DNA of 64,000 nucleotides from Phytohabitans flavus (GTDB lineage: Bacteria; Actinomycetota; Actinomycetes; Mycobacteriales; Micromonosporaceae). This document shows, one piece after another, positions 49,479-59,071 of this stretch. The stretch lies in NCBI RefSeq assembly GCF_011764545.1, contig NZ_AP022870.1, positions 6,330,001 to 6,394,000 on the forward strand, written 5' to 3'. The first letter of the stretch is position 1. Each line of letters opens with the position of its first letter. Made by a program: the position numbers and the translations under genes. The notes under the pieces were generated by a model that searched no databases, had not been told where the DNA came from, and saw only the letters and a program-made list of their open reading frames with translations.

Positions 49479-52025
49479 GTGGCCGGAGTGCGCAACCTGA
49501 CCCAGGTAGAGGCGGCCGAACGCGCCCGCTTGCTTGAGGTCACCGGATACGACATCGCCCTGGACCTCTCCGGGGCTGGCAACGGTGATCAGACCTTCCG
49601 TTCCACCACACGGGTGACGTTCCGCTGCGCGGAGCCGGGCGCCTCGACGTTCGTCGAGGCCGCGGCCCAGCGGGTGCGCTCCGCCGAGCTGAACGGCCAG
49701 CCCGTCGACATCTCCGCCTGGTCTGCCGAGGATGGGCTGGTCCTCACCGGCCTCGCCGCGGACAACACACTCGTGGTCGACGCCGACTTCTTCTACTCGG
49801 CCAGTGGCCAGGGCCTGCACCGCAGCGTCGACCCGGTGGACAAAGAGGTGTACCTCTACTCCCAGTTCGAGACGGCCGACGCCCAGCGGGTGTATGCCTG
49901 CTTCGACCAGCCCGACCTCAAAAGCGTCTACACCTGGCACGCGATCGTCCCGGCGCACTGGAAAGTGGTCTCCAACTCGCCGGTCGCCACAGTGGAGCAG
50001 GACGGAGACACCAAGACCGTCCACTTCGACACGTCGGCCCGCATGAGTACGTACATCACCGCGCTCTGCGCCGGGCCGTACCACGAGGTGCGCTACGAGT
50101 ACGACGGCATCGACCTGGGCTACTTCTGCCGCGCCTCGATGGCCCGGTATATGGACGACGGCGAGCTGCACACGATCACCACGCAGGGCTTCGACTATTT
50201 CCACCGCCAGTTCGGCGTGCGCTACCCGCTGCCCAAGTACGACCAGCTGTGGGTGCCCGACTTCAACGCCGGCGCGATGGAAAACTTCGGCTGCGTCACG
50301 CACGCCGAGGCGCACTACATCTTCCGCTCACAGGTCACCGACTTCGAGCACGAGCAGCGGGCCAATACGATCCTGCACGAGCTGGCCCACATGTGGTTCG
50401 GCAACCTCGTCACGATGCGCTGGTGGAACGACCTGTGGCTGAACGAGTCGTTCGCCGAGTGGGCGAGCCACTGGTGCAACACAAACGCCACCCGCTTCTC
50501 CGACGCGTGGACCACGTTCCTTTCCGTACGGAAGAACTGGGGCTACCGGCAGGACCAGCTCTCCTCCACCCACCCGGTGTACTGCGAGATGCCCGATCTG
50601 GCCGCGGTCGAGGTCAACTTCGACGGCATCACGTACGCCAAGGGCGCGAGCGTGATCAAGCAGCTCGTGGCGTACGTGGGCGAGGACACCTTCCTGGCCG
50701 GACTCCGCTCGTACTTCGGCCGCCACGCGTGGGGCAACGCCACCTTCGACGACCTGCTCAGCGAGCTTGAGTCGGCGTCCGGGCGGGAGCTGCGCAAGTT
50801 CGCCGCGCAGTGGCTGGAGACCGCGCAGGTCAACACGCTGCGGCCGGTGGTCGAGATCGCCGCCGACGGCACGTACACGTCGGTGACCGTGTCGCAGGAG
50901 GCGCCGGCGGGGTACCCGGTACTGCGCACTCACCGGATCGGGGTGGGCCTGTACGACCTGGTCGACGACCGGCTGGTGCGGCGCGATCGGCTCGAGGTCG
51001 ACGTGACCGGCGAGAAGACGGACCTGCCCCAGCTCGCCGGCGTGCGGGCGGCCGACGTGCTGCTGCTCAACGACGACGACCTGACGTACGCGAAGCTCCG
51101 CCTCGACGAGCGTTCGATGGCCTCGGTCGTGCAGCACATCGCCGGCTTCGAGTCCTCGCTCCCCCGCGCCCTGTGCTGGGCCGCCGCGTGGGACATGGTG
51201 CGCGACGCCGAGCTTGCCGCCCGCGACTACGTGGCGCTGGTCGTGGCCGGGCTGCCCGCCGAGCGGGACATCAACCTGGTCACCGCCACGCTGCGGCAGG
51301 CGCAGAGCACGCTCTCGTTCTACGCCGACCCGGCCTGGGCGCCGTCCGGCTGGGCCGCGCTCGCCGCCGCCGCGCGTACGTCGGTCGCGGCCGCCGAGCC
51401 GGGCAGCGGCTTCCAGCTCGCCTGGGCCCGCGCGTACGCCTCCTCCTCCCGGGACGCCGCCGACCTGGCCGTGCTCCGGGGCTGGCTCGACGGCGAGGGC
51501 GTGCCCGAGGGGCTGACCATCGACACCGAGCTGCGCTGGTCGCTCGTGCAGTCGTTGAGCGCCAAGGGTGTGGTGGGCGCCGAGGAGATCGAGGCCGAGT
51601 TGGCGCGCGACCGTACGGCCAGCGGCGAGCGCGAGGCGGCGTACGCGCGGGCGCTCCTGCCCACCCCGGAGGCCAAGGCCGAGGTGTGGCGGCGGCTGAC
51701 CGGCGAGGAGGCGCTGCCCAACTGGGAGCACCGGTCGCTGCTCCAGGGCTTCCAGCACCCGGTACAGGTGGAGCTGACCGCGCCGTACGTCGAGCCGTAC
51801 TTCGCGACCGTCCGCCAGGTGTGGGACCGGCGGGACAGCGAGCCGGCGCAGGAGTTCGTGATCCTCTCCTACCCGGCGTACCAGGTGAGCGAGGCGACCG
51901 TCGCGGCTACCGACGCCTGGCTGGCCCAGGATGGGCACCCGGCTCCGCTGCGTCGCCTGGTCGCGGAGGGCAAGGACGGGGTCGTACGCGCGCTCAAGGC
52001 CCGCGCCCGGGACGCGCAATCTTGA
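49479..52025 (+). CDS. pepN: aminopeptidase N (M1 family)
   Basis: An 848-residue zinc aminopeptidase. The substrate-recognition motif GAMEN (about 265) and the zinc site HELAHMW (about 300-306) with the second Glu in NESFAEW are present, followed by the long helical ERAP1-like C-terminal domain. It removes N-terminal amino acids from cytosolic peptides downstream of Clp-type proteases. It starts at a GTG with AGGAG upstream. Complete. Confidence 0.96.
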   Translation: MAGVRNLTQVEAAERARLLEVTGYDIALDLSGAGNGDQTFRSTTRVTFRCAEPGASTFVEAAAQRVRSAELNGQPVDISAWSAEDGLVLTGLAADNTLVVDADFFYSASGQGLHRSVDPVDKEVYLYSQFETADAQRVYACFDQPDLKSVYTWHAIVPAHWKVVSNSPVATVEQDGDTKTVHFDTSARMSTYITALCAGPYHEVRYEYDGIDLGYFCRASMARYMDDGELHTITTQGFDYFHRQFGVRYPLPKYDQLWVPDFNAGAMENFGCVTHAEAHYIFRSQVTDFEHEQRANTILHELAHMWFGNLVTMRWWNDLWLNESFAEWASHWCNTNATRFSDAWTTFLSVRKNWGYRQDQLSSTHPVYCEMPDLAAVEVNFDGITYAKGASVIKQLVAYVGEDTFLAGLRSYFGRHAWGNATFDDLLSELESASGRELRKFAAQWLETAQVNTLRPVVEIAADGTYTSVTVSQEAPAGYPVLRTHRIGVGLYDLVDDRLVRRDRLEVDVTGEKTDLPQLAGVRAADVLLLNDDDLTYAKLRLDERSMASVVQHIAGFESSLPRALCWAAAWDMVRDAELAARDYVALVVAGLPAERDINLVTATLRQAQSTLSFYADPAWAPSGWAALAAAARTSVAAAEPGSGFQLAWARAYASSSRDAADLAVLRGWLDGEGVPEGLTIDTELRWSLVQSLSAKGVVGAEEIEAELARDRTASGEREAAYARALLPTPEAKAEVWRRLTGEEALPNWEHRSLLQGFQHPVQVELTAPYVEPYFATVRQVWDRRDSEPAQEFVILSYPAYQVSEATVAATDAWLAQDGHPAPLRRLVAEGKDGVVRALKARARDAQS

Positions 52026-52178
52026 TCATCTAACTCCGGTACCTGTGGTGCCGGCGTCGTGCTTGCGCCTCATACCACACGCTGGCTTGATCGGGGCGTT
52101 TTCCACAGGCGGCCCGGCCGTCCACAGGCGCGTGGCGGGCGCTGGCGGGTGACCCGTGGACGGCCGATCCTTTCGGCC

Positions 52179-52933
52179 ATGACCCAGGTGTACGACGAGG
52201 CCGCGTCGCAGGAGGCTCCCCGGCCGAGGTCGAGCGGCTGCGGGCGGTGGTGCGCGTGCTGCCGCCGGCCGCGGTGCTCACCCACCACACGGCCGCGATG
52301 CTGTATGGGTTCGGCGTCGTGCCGACCGACACGCTGCACATCACGCTGCCGGCCGGCACGACACTGCCCCAGCGGCGGGGCATCGCGGCGCACGGGGCGG
52401 TGCTGCCTTTCGCCGACGTCCGCGACGTCCTCGGCCTGCGCTGCCTCGGCCCGGCCCGGTGCGCCGTCGACCTCGCCCGCCAGCTCGGCCGCCTCGACGC
52501 GCTGGCCGTGCTCGACGCGGCACTCCGCGTGGGCGCCTGCACGCCGGACGACCTGGCCGACGAGGTGGCCCGGCACGACGGCCTGCGCGGCGTGCGCCAG
52601 GCCCGCGAGCTGGTGCGGCTAGCCGACCCTCGGGCGCGCTGCCGCCAGGAGAGCCACCTGCGCCTGATCCTGCACGACGGCCTGCTGCCCGCGCCTGAGC
52701 CGCAGCTCGTGGTGCTCGACGGCAGGGGCCGGGTGCGCTGCCGCATCGACCTGGGCTACGCCGAGGAGCGCGTGGGTGTGGTCTACGACGGCGACTCCCG
52801 CCTCGACCAGCCCCGGCACAACTGGCTGGAGACGCGCGGCTGGCGCCTGCTCTACTTCAACGACGACGACCTGTACGGGGAGCCCGACGAGCTGGTGCAG
52901 ACCGTCCGGGCCGCGCTCTACCACCCGCGATGA
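52179..52933 (+). CDS. AbiEi/DUF559-type protein (possible 1-base frameshift)
   Basis: About 251 residues if one C is restored at the CCCC at 52218-52221, which joins TQVYDEAASQEAP to PAEVERLRAVVRVLPPAAVLTHHTAA. Without repair, translation could start at GTG 52247 and give 228 residues. The N-terminal half resembles the AbiEi-antitoxin-type region (LPPAAVLTHHTAAMLYGFGV) and the C-terminal half the Vsr-like nuclease fold of DUF559 (RIDLGYAEERVGVVYDGDSRLD, HNWLETRGWRLLYFNDDDLYG). Such proteins are abundant solitary genes in actinomycetes; no AbiEii partner is nearby, so a toxin-antitoxin role is not supported. Confidence 0.7.
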
Positions 52934-52944
52934 GCGCTCACCTC

Positions 52945-53604
52945 TCAAAAAAGCGTGAGCTCGTCGCGCTCGATGCCGCGGAGCTTGTCGTAGTCGACGA
53001 CCACGCAGCGGATGCCCCGGTCCTCGGCCAGCACCCGCGCCTGCGGCTTGATCTCCTGCGCGGCGAAGACGCCAGCCACCGGCGCCAGCAGCGGGTCGCG
53101 GTTGAGCAGCTCCAGGTAGCGGGTCAGCTGCTCGACACCGTCGATCTCACCTCGGCGCTTGACCTCGACGGCGACCGCCGCGCCCGAGGCGTCCCGGCAG
53201 AGCAGGTCGACCGGGCCGATCGCGGTCATGTATTCGCGGCGCACCAGTGTGAAGCCGTCGCCGAGCGTGGTCGGATTGGCCGCGAGCAGCTCCTGGAGGT
53301 GCGCCTCGACGCCGTCCTTCTGCAGGCCCGGGTCGACGCCCAGCTCGTAGGAGGTGTCCTGGAAGATCTCCTCCAGCGTGATGCGCAGCTCCTCGCCGGC
53401 CTTGTTGACCACGCGCCACACGCCCGGCGCCTCTTCCAGGCGGCAGGGCGGACTCATCCAGTTCAGCGGCTTGTAGGCGCGATCGTCGGCGTGGATGGAG
53501 ACCGACCCGTCCGCCTTGACCATGAGCAGCCGGGTCGCCAGCGGCAGGTGCGCCGAGAGCCGTCCGACGTAGTCCACCGAGCACCGCGCAATCACCAACC
53601 GCAC
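52945..53604 (-). CDS. nucS: endonuclease NucS/EndoMS (mismatch repair)
   Basis: A 219-residue NucS. The N-terminal DNA-binding domain (VDYVGRLSAHLPLATRLLMVKADGSVSIH) is followed by a RecB-like nuclease domain with the catalytic set GPVDLLCRD...AVEVKRRGEIDGVEQLTRYLE. The C-terminus DELTLF carries the hydrophobic residues that bind the sliding clamp. In actinobacteria, which lack MutS/MutL, NucS cuts mismatched DNA and keeps mutation rates low. Complete, with a normal start. Confidence 0.97.
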   Translation of the reverse strand: MRLVIARCSVDYVGRLSAHLPLATRLLMVKADGSVSIHADDRAYKPLNWMSPPCRLEEAPGVWRVVNKAGEELRITLEEIFQDTSYELGVDPGLQKDGVEAHLQELLAANPTTLGDGFTLVRREYMTAIGPVDLLCRDASGAAVAVEVKRRGEIDGVEQLTRYLELLNRDPLLAPVAGVFAAQEIKPQARVLAEDRGIRCVVVDYDKLRGIERDELTLF

Positions 53605-53695
53605 CCGGAGAGACTAGCCAAACAGGCGCGGCGTGACCCGGAGGCCCCGCCGGAGGGCGGAGCGGATAGACCGTCACAAGTGGCACCGCGATGCG

Positions 53696-54325
53696 ATGCT
53701 GGGATACGTGTTGGAAGCGCTCACCGGTACGGGCCTGGCCGCGTCGTCCGGGCTGAATGCGTACATTCCCCTGCTCACGATGGGTCTGCTCGCGCGCTAC
53801 ACCGACCTGATCGAGCTGCCCAGCGGGTGGAGCTGGCTGAGCAACGGCTGGGTGCTCACGATCCTGGCCCTGCTGCTCGCGGTCGAGTTCTTCGCCGACA
53901 AGATCCCGATGGTCGACAGCGTCAACGACGTTGTGCAGACCGTGGTGCGACCGACGGCGGGCGGGCTCGCCTTCAGCGCGGGCTCGAGCGCGGAGACCGT
54001 GACGGTAAGCGACCCGGGGCAGTTCTTCTCCTCCAACCAGTGGGTGCCGGTGCTGGTGGGCGTGCTCATCGCGCTCGGCATCCACGGCCTCAAGGCGACC
54101 GCGCGACCGGTGATCAATGCGGGGACTGCCGGTTTCGGTGCGCCCGTAGCCAGCACCGCGGAAGACGCCACCAGCGTGTTCATGTCGGTGATCGCGATCG
54201 TGCTGCCGTTCCTGGTGCTCTTCTTCCTCGTCGCGATGGTGCTAGCGTTCGTCTGGCTGGTCCGGCGGCGGCGGGAGCGCAAGCGCGAGCGCCAGGCCGC
54301 TCGGGCTGCCGGCTTCCGCGTCTGA
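53696..54325 (+). CDS. DUF4126 membrane protein
   Basis: A 209-residue protein with five or so membrane helices and the family pattern GTGLAASSGLNAYIPLL near the N-terminus, PTAGGLAFSAG in the middle and a basic C-terminal tail (VRRRRERKRERQAARA). Function is unknown. I chose ATG 53696, where family members begin, although the open frame starts earlier. No strong ribosome-binding site. Confidence 0.8.
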   Translation: MLGYVLEALTGTGLAASSGLNAYIPLLTMGLLARYTDLIELPSGWSWLSNGWVLTILALLLAVEFFADKIPMVDSVNDVVQTVVRPTAGGLAFSAGSSAETVTVSDPGQFFSSNQWVPVLVGVLIALGIHGLKATARPVINAGTAGFGAPVASTAEDATSVFMSVIAIVLPFLVLFFLVAMVLAFVWLVRRRRERKRERQAARAAGFRV

Positions 54326-54396
54326 CCACAGGGGACGCAGCCACTGCCCCCGGTTCCGGCGCGGCCGCTGTCCGGCGAGACAACAGGAGAGTGCGC

Positions 54397-56712
54397 GTGC
54401 GCGAGGGCCGGCCGATCGTGCTGATCGCGGTGACCTCCGGTCTCCTGTCGGTGATGCTGGCCGTGGCTGTCAACGTGGCCACCGGCGGTTCGCTGCCCGG
54501 CCCGCTGAGCGGCGTGTCCTGGCTGGCCTGGCCAGCGATCGCCCTGCTCGGCGCGATCGCGGTCGGGCTGGCGATCCTGCAGCAGTCGCCCGGCCCTGGC
54601 CCACGACCTGTCCCCCGGCAGGTGCCTCGCGAGCTGCCGGCGGCGGTCACCGCGTTCGCCGGCAAGTCCGACCTCGCCGCGGTCAACCGGGTGCTGGCCG
54701 CTGGTTGCCGGGTGCTGGCGATCGCTGGGCCGCCCGGCGCCGGCAAGTCCACGCTGGCCCTGCACGTGGCGCACGAACGCCGACACCTCTTCGCGGACGG
54801 CGAGCTCTACGCGACGCTCCGCGGTGCGGGTCCCGACCCGGTGCCGCCAGAGGAGGTGCTCACCCGCTTCCTCGACCGGCTGGGCGTGCCGGAGGACGAG
54901 CGGCGCGGCGGTGTGGACGACCTCGCGGCGCGCTACCGTTCCGCGGTCGCCGACCGGCGACTGCTGATCGTGCTCGACAATGCCCGCGACGCGGCCCAGG
55001 TGCTCCCGCTGCTGCCCGGCGGCGCTGGCTGCCTGGTCATCATCACCAGCCGGCGGCTCATCGCCAACCTGCCGCACGCCGTCTCCCATCCGCTCGGCGG
55101 GCTGGACGACGCGGACGCGCGGGATCTCTTCGTCCACGCGGCGAGCGATGCCCGGGTGGACGACGATCCGGAGGGCGTGGCCCGGATCGTCGAGCTCTGC
55201 GGCGGTCTCCCGCTCGCGGTGCGGATCGCGGCCGCCCGGCTCAAGGCCCGTCCCGCGTGGAGCCTGGGCGACCTGGCCACCCGGCTCGCCGACGAGCGGC
55301 GCCGCCTCAACGAGCTGGAGCACGAAGACCTCGCGGTGCGCTCCAGCTTCGAGGCGTCGTATCGCGAGCTGTCCGAAGTGGACCGCCAGGTGTTCCGCCG
55401 GGCCGGGGCGCACCCCGGGCGTGTCTTCGGCCCCGCTGCGGCAGCCGCGCTGGCGCGACGCGACGAGCCGACCACCGAGCGGGCGCTGGAGCGGCTTGTC
55501 GACGTGCACCTCGTCGAGTCGCCAGCGCCTGACCGCTACCAGCTGCATGACCTGCTGCGCCTCTTCGCCACCGAGCGACTCTCCATCGAGGAGCCGCAGT
55601 ACACGCCGGCGCCCTACCTGGACTGGCTCGCCGCGCACGCCGCCGCGGAAGAGCGGGAAAACATCGTGGCCGGCGTGCGGCACGCGGTGGCGATCGGGGC
55701 GTACGAGGCGGCGTGGACCATCGTCGGCACTGTGCACCCGCTGCTGACCGACTCCGCCGACCACCCGGACCGGCTCGCGCTGTGGCGTGAGGCGGCGGTC
55801 GCCGCGGCCGAGCTCGGCGACGAGGCGCGACGGGCCCGCGCCCTGCGGTGGGTCTCGTCGGCGTACCGCGACGCCGGTGAGGTGACCCGCGCGCTCGAGC
55901 CCGCTGCCGAGGCCGTGGCCATCGCCGAGCGGCTCGGCGACGGCGCCGCGGAGGCCGAGGCGTTCACCGTGTACGGCGAGTGCCTGCGCGACCTCAGCCG
56001 CTTCGACGAGGCCCGGGTGGCGCTGGAGCGGGCGGTTGACCTCTTCGTCGAGCTGGACGATGTCGACGAGGAGGTGGGTGCTCGCATCGCGCTGGGCACG
56101 CTCTTCAACTCGCTGTGGCAGCCCGAGCTCGCCGCGCCGGTGCTGGAGCGGGCGCGCGAGCTGATGCAGGCCGCGCAGGACCACCGGCGGCCGTGGACGC
56201 TGCTCGGGCTGAGCACGGCCTATCGGTTCACCGGGCGGCGGGCGGAGGCGGTCACGCTCAACGCCGAGGCGCTGGAGCTGGCGCGCGGCGGGAAGGACCG
56301 CTTCGCGTACGGGCACGGGCTGATCGAGCGCGGCTGGCTCGCCGTCGACGAGCGGCGGTACGACGACGCGGTCCAGGACATGCGCGCGGCGCTGGGGCTG
56401 TTCGAGGAAATCCGCCACGGCATCGGCGTCGGCCTGGCCTACCAGGCGATGGGCGAGGTGGCCGCCACGGCCGGGCGCCCCGCAGACGCGATCGCGGCGT
56501 GCGATGCGGCGATCGACCAGTTCGAGCGGCTGCGCGACCGGGTGCGCAACGGGCGGGCTCGGCTGCTGCGTGCCCAGGCGCTGGCCGATCTCGGGCGGGA
56601 GGCCGAGGCGCGGGGCGAGTGGCGCGCGGCCGAGGCGCTTATCGGCGATACGCCGCTTCCCGACGCGCCGCGCCGGCGGGAGAGCCTCCAGGAGCGCCTC
56701 GAAGGCTTCTGA
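54397..56712 (+). CDS. membrane-anchored STAND (NB-ARC) ATPase with TPR repeats
   Basis: A 771-residue protein. Two N-terminal membrane helices (about 5-28 and 37-58) precede an NB-ARC-type ATPase (Walker A AGPPGAGKSTLA, Walker B LLIVLDNARD, GGLPLAVRIAA motif) and a C-terminal half of TPR-like helices (about 400-771). This is the layout of AfsR/SARP-like STAND proteins without the DNA-binding domain. Such ATPases act as signal-triggered switches, some in phage defence or regulation; no effector domain is recognisable here. GTG 54397 is chosen because AGGAGA ends 6 bases upstream. Confidence 0.8.
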   Translation: MREGRPIVLIAVTSGLLSVMLAVAVNVATGGSLPGPLSGVSWLAWPAIALLGAIAVGLAILQQSPGPGPRPVPRQVPRELPAAVTAFAGKSDLAAVNRVLAAGCRVLAIAGPPGAGKSTLALHVAHERRHLFADGELYATLRGAGPDPVPPEEVLTRFLDRLGVPEDERRGGVDDLAARYRSAVADRRLLIVLDNARDAAQVLPLLPGGAGCLVIITSRRLIANLPHAVSHPLGGLDDADARDLFVHAASDARVDDDPEGVARIVELCGGLPLAVRIAAARLKARPAWSLGDLATRLADERRRLNELEHEDLAVRSSFEASYRELSEVDRQVFRRAGAHPGRVFGPAAAAALARRDEPTTERALERLVDVHLVESPAPDRYQLHDLLRLFATERLSIEEPQYTPAPYLDWLAAHAAAEERENIVAGVRHAVAIGAYEAAWTIVGTVHPLLTDSADHPDRLALWREAAVAAAELGDEARRARALRWVSSAYRDAGEVTRALEPAAEAVAIAERLGDGAAEAEAFTVYGECLRDLSRFDEARVALERAVDLFVELDDVDEEVGARIALGTLFNSLWQPELAAPVLERARELMQAAQDHRRPWTLLGLSTAYRFTGRRAEAVTLNAEALELARGGKDRFAYGHGLIERGWLAVDERRYDDAVQDMRAALGLFEEIRHGIGVGLAYQAMGEVAATAGRPADAIAACDAAIDQFERLRDRVRNGRARLLRAQALADLGREAEARGEWRAAEALIGDTPLPDAPRRRESLQERLEGF

Positions 56713-56771
56713 TGCCCATCTCCCACGCCTCGCTAGAGCCAGGCGGGGCGCTGCAAGGTCCAGAAGGCGGA

Positions 56772-56801
56772 GATGTGGCGGGCCCCGTGCCCCGCCACAT
56801 C
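56772..56801. terminator. hairpin between convergent STAND and ABC genes
   Basis: An 11-bp perfect stem (GATGTGGCGGG/CCCGCCACATC) with an 8-base loop, between two stops; likely terminates both directions. Confidence 0.65.
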
Positions 56802-56825
56802 CCCTTGCCGATCACTCGCGGTGGG

Positions 56826-57572
56826 TCACTCCCAGCGGAAGAGCCGTGCCGCGAGCGCGCCGGCCGCCAGCAGGTAGCCCACCATCACGACCAGGTGCAG
56901 CGCGGACGGGAAGCTGCCGCTCCACGCGTCCTGCATCGCCTGGGACGCGGCGCCCAGCGGTGTGAAGTCACTGACCCGCCGCAGCCCGTCCGGCATGACC
57001 GGTCCGGGCGTCCACACGCCAGCGAAGAAGAGCATCGGGAAGTACACGAGCATGCCGATCCCGGTGGCGGTTTTCGCCCGCGGCGCGACCGCCGCGATCA
57101 GCAGGCCCATCGCGAACATCGCGGCCGTACCGAACACGAGCGCGATCAGGAAGCCAAGCACCTGCTGGGGCAGGTCCACGCCGAACGCCACCGCGCCGAC
57201 GACAACCGCCAGCCCGACCGCGACGAGCGTGCCCGCGCCGTTGACCACAAGCTGCGCACCGAGCAGCTTGACCGGGCCGACTGGTGTGGTGGCCAGCCGG
57301 CGCAGCACGCCCCGCTCCCGGTACGTCGCCAGGTACGTCGGCAGCACGCTCACGCTCGTCGTGCAGATCGCCATCGCGAGCACGATCGGCACGTAGATGT
57401 CGATCGGCCGCAGCCCGTCCAGGTCGTCTGTCGCGTCCCGGAAGCCGGGGATCGCGAGGCCGAGCAGGAGCAGCAGTACAGCGGGGAAGGCGACGCCCAT
57501 GACCATGGTCGTCGTGTCCCGGAGGAAGAGCTTGGACTCCACAATGGTCAGCCGCGCGACTGCGGTGGACAT
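56826..57572 (-). CDS. ABC-2-type transporter permease
   Basis: A 248-residue permease with six membrane helices, typical of ABC-2 exporters (TIVESKLFLRDTTTMVMGVAFPAVLLLLLGLAIP at the start, GTAAMFAMGLLIAAVAPRAKTATGIGMLVYFPMLFFAGVW in the core). It pairs with the ATPase encoded 4 bases upstream. I start at ATG 57572 since earlier codons overlap the ATPase gene. Last gene of the gntR-led operon. Confidence 0.9.
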   Translation of the reverse strand: MSTAVARLTIVESKLFLRDTTTMVMGVAFPAVLLLLLGLAIPGFRDATDDLDGLRPIDIYVPIVLAMAICTTSVSVLPTYLATYRERGVLRRLATTPVGPVKLLGAQLVVNGAGTLVAVGLAVVVGAVAFGVDLPQQVLGFLIALVFGTAAMFAMGLLIAAVAPRAKTATGIGMLVYFPMLFFAGVWTPGPVMPDGLRRVSDFTPLGAASQAMQDAWSGSFPSALHLVVMVGYLLAAGALAARLFRWE

Positions 57573-57576
57573 GGCG

Positions 57577-58314
57577 CTAAACCCCGATCTCGTGGCCGGT
57601 GAGGGCCAGGTAGGCGTCTTCGAGAGTGGCCCGCGTGAGGCCACGCTCGGCCTGGACCTTGGCGATGAGGGCGGCCGGCTTGTCGACCGCGACGGTACGG
57701 CCGGCGTCGATCACCGCCACCCGGTCGCAGAGGCGCTCGGCCTCGTCCATGAAGTGCGTGACAAGTACCACCGTGACGCCCCGGTTTCGGACGCTCTCGA
57801 TCAGCGCCCACGTCTCCCGCCGGGCCGCCGGGTCGAGCCCCGTGGTCAGCTCGTCGAGCACGGCCACCTGCGGGTCACCGACCAGCGCGAGCGCGATGGA
57901 GAGCCGCTGCTTCTGTCCGCCGGAGAGCGTGCCGTAGCGGGCGTCGCGCCGCGCGGAGAGCCCCAGCACGTCGAGCAGCTCGCGCCAGTCGGCGGGCTTG
58001 CGGTAGAAGGAGCTGTACAGGTCCAGCGCCTCCCACACCCGGATCCGCTCAGGCAGCTCGCTCTCCTGGAGCTGCACGCCGACCAGCTCCCGCAGCTCGG
58101 CGCCGTCGCGGTCTGGGTCCTTGCCGAGCACCCGCACCGTGCCGCCGTCGCGCCGGCGCAGGCCGCTCAGCACCTCCACCGTGGTCGTCTTGCCCGCGCC
58201 GTTCGGACCGAGGATCCCGAAGATCTCGCCACTGTCCACTGTGAACGACACGTCCGAAACGGCCACGGTCTGGCCGTACGTCTTCCTGAGGTTGGATATC
58301 TCGATGACCGGCAT
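57577..58314 (-). CDS. ABC transporter ATP-binding protein (drug/lipid export type)
   Basis: A 245-residue ATPase: Walker A GPNGAGKTT, signature LSGGQKQRLSIAL, Walker B VAVLDELTTGLD (the usual DEP reads DEL) and H-loop VTHFMDE. It drives the ABC-2 permease encoded next. ATG 58314 has GGGAGG upstream. It follows the first ABC module's permease by 13 bases, so two exporters share one transcript. Confidence 0.93.
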   Translation of the reverse strand: MPVIEISNLRKTYGQTVAVSDVSFTVDSGEIFGILGPNGAGKTTTVEVLSGLRRRDGGTVRVLGKDPDRDGAELRELVGVQLQESELPERIRVWEALDLYSSFYRKPADWRELLDVLGLSARRDARYGTLSGGQKQRLSIALALVGDPQVAVLDELTTGLDPAARRETWALIESVRNRGVTVVLVTHFMDEAERLCDRVAVIDAGRTVAVDKPAALIAKVQAERGLTRATLEDAYLALTGHEIGV

Positions 58315-58327
58315 GGTGCCTCCCCGT

Positions 58328-59071
58328 TCAGCCGGAAACTTTTTTGATGGCGACCGCGCGGACGAGCGCGAAGTTGACGGACCAGGCCACCGCGATGCAG
58401 GCGGCGGCCATGAGCACGCCGACTGCCAGCGGCGGACGCTCGATGCCGAGCCCGTTGTTGATGAGGTGGCCAAACCAGAGCGCGTCGAAGCCGATCTCGG
58501 TCACGATCGCCGGCGCGACCGTCAGCGGGATGAGGCCGATGCCCAGCCAGTTGCCGCACCTGTAGAAGCAGGTGCCCATCAGCCACCCGCAGCACAGGTA
58601 GACGATGCCGATGCACAGCTCGGCGACGAGCGCGACCAGCCCGTCCGTGACGTTCAGCACCGGGTACGGCTCCTGCAAGCCGCCCATGAGATCGGCCGAG
58701 GTGTAGATGCCGTGCTCGACGACGTAGCCGAGCGTCATGATGACCGCGTACACCGCGGCGATCACGAGGAGGTAGAGCGAACCGCCGAGCACGAAATGGC
58801 GCCGGGTGACCCCGTTGCCCACGTAGGCCGGGAGGAACACCGTCGTCAGCATCACGCCGACGGCCAGCAGGAAGTACTTGGGTGCCGATCCGCCGGAGGT
58901 GGCCCAGATGCTGACTTCGGTGTCGCCAGCAGCCAGCACCGCGGTGATGATCACCGTGTAGATCACGGCCATGACGCCCCAGTAGCCGGCGATCATGGGC
59001 AGGGCGGCGCGCAGCTGGGCACGCGAGACGATCAGAGGGGTGTTGACGATTCGCGCGCTGCGCTCGCTCAT
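58328..59071 (-). CDS. ABC transporter membrane protein of the GntR-linked module
   Basis: A 247-residue protein with six membrane helices and no ATP-binding motif. It overlaps the ATPase gene by 4 bases and forms its membrane partner, as in YtrA-type operons where a GntR repressor controls an ABC exporter. I see no close match to classic ABC-2 permeases. It contains Cys residues in LCIGIVYLCCGWLMGTCFYRCG, an unusual cluster. Confidence 0.75.
   Translation of the reverse strand: MSERSARIVNTPLIVSRAQLRAALPMIAGYWGVMAVIYTVIITAVLAAGDTEVSIWATSGGSAPKYFLLAVGVMLTTVFLPAYVGNGVTRRHFVLGGSLYLLVIAAVYAVIMTLGYVVEHGIYTSADLMGGLQEPYPVLNVTDGLVALVAELCIGIVYLCCGWLMGTCFYRCGNWLGIGLIPLTVAPAIVTEIGFDALWFGHLINNGLGIERPPLAVGVLMAAACIAVAWSVNFALVRAVAIKKVSG

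Noticed and set aside
52179..53604. AbiEi-like gene next to nucS as a toxin-antitoxin or defence pair
   Set aside because: There is no AbiEii-type nucleotidyltransferase nearby, the two genes converge, and nucS is a housekeeping mismatch-repair gene.
52930..54396. A 490-codon upstream extension of the STAND ATPase frame
   Set aside because: It is antisense to nucS and out of frame with the DUF4126 gene; the ribosome-binding site and membrane helices place the start at 54397.
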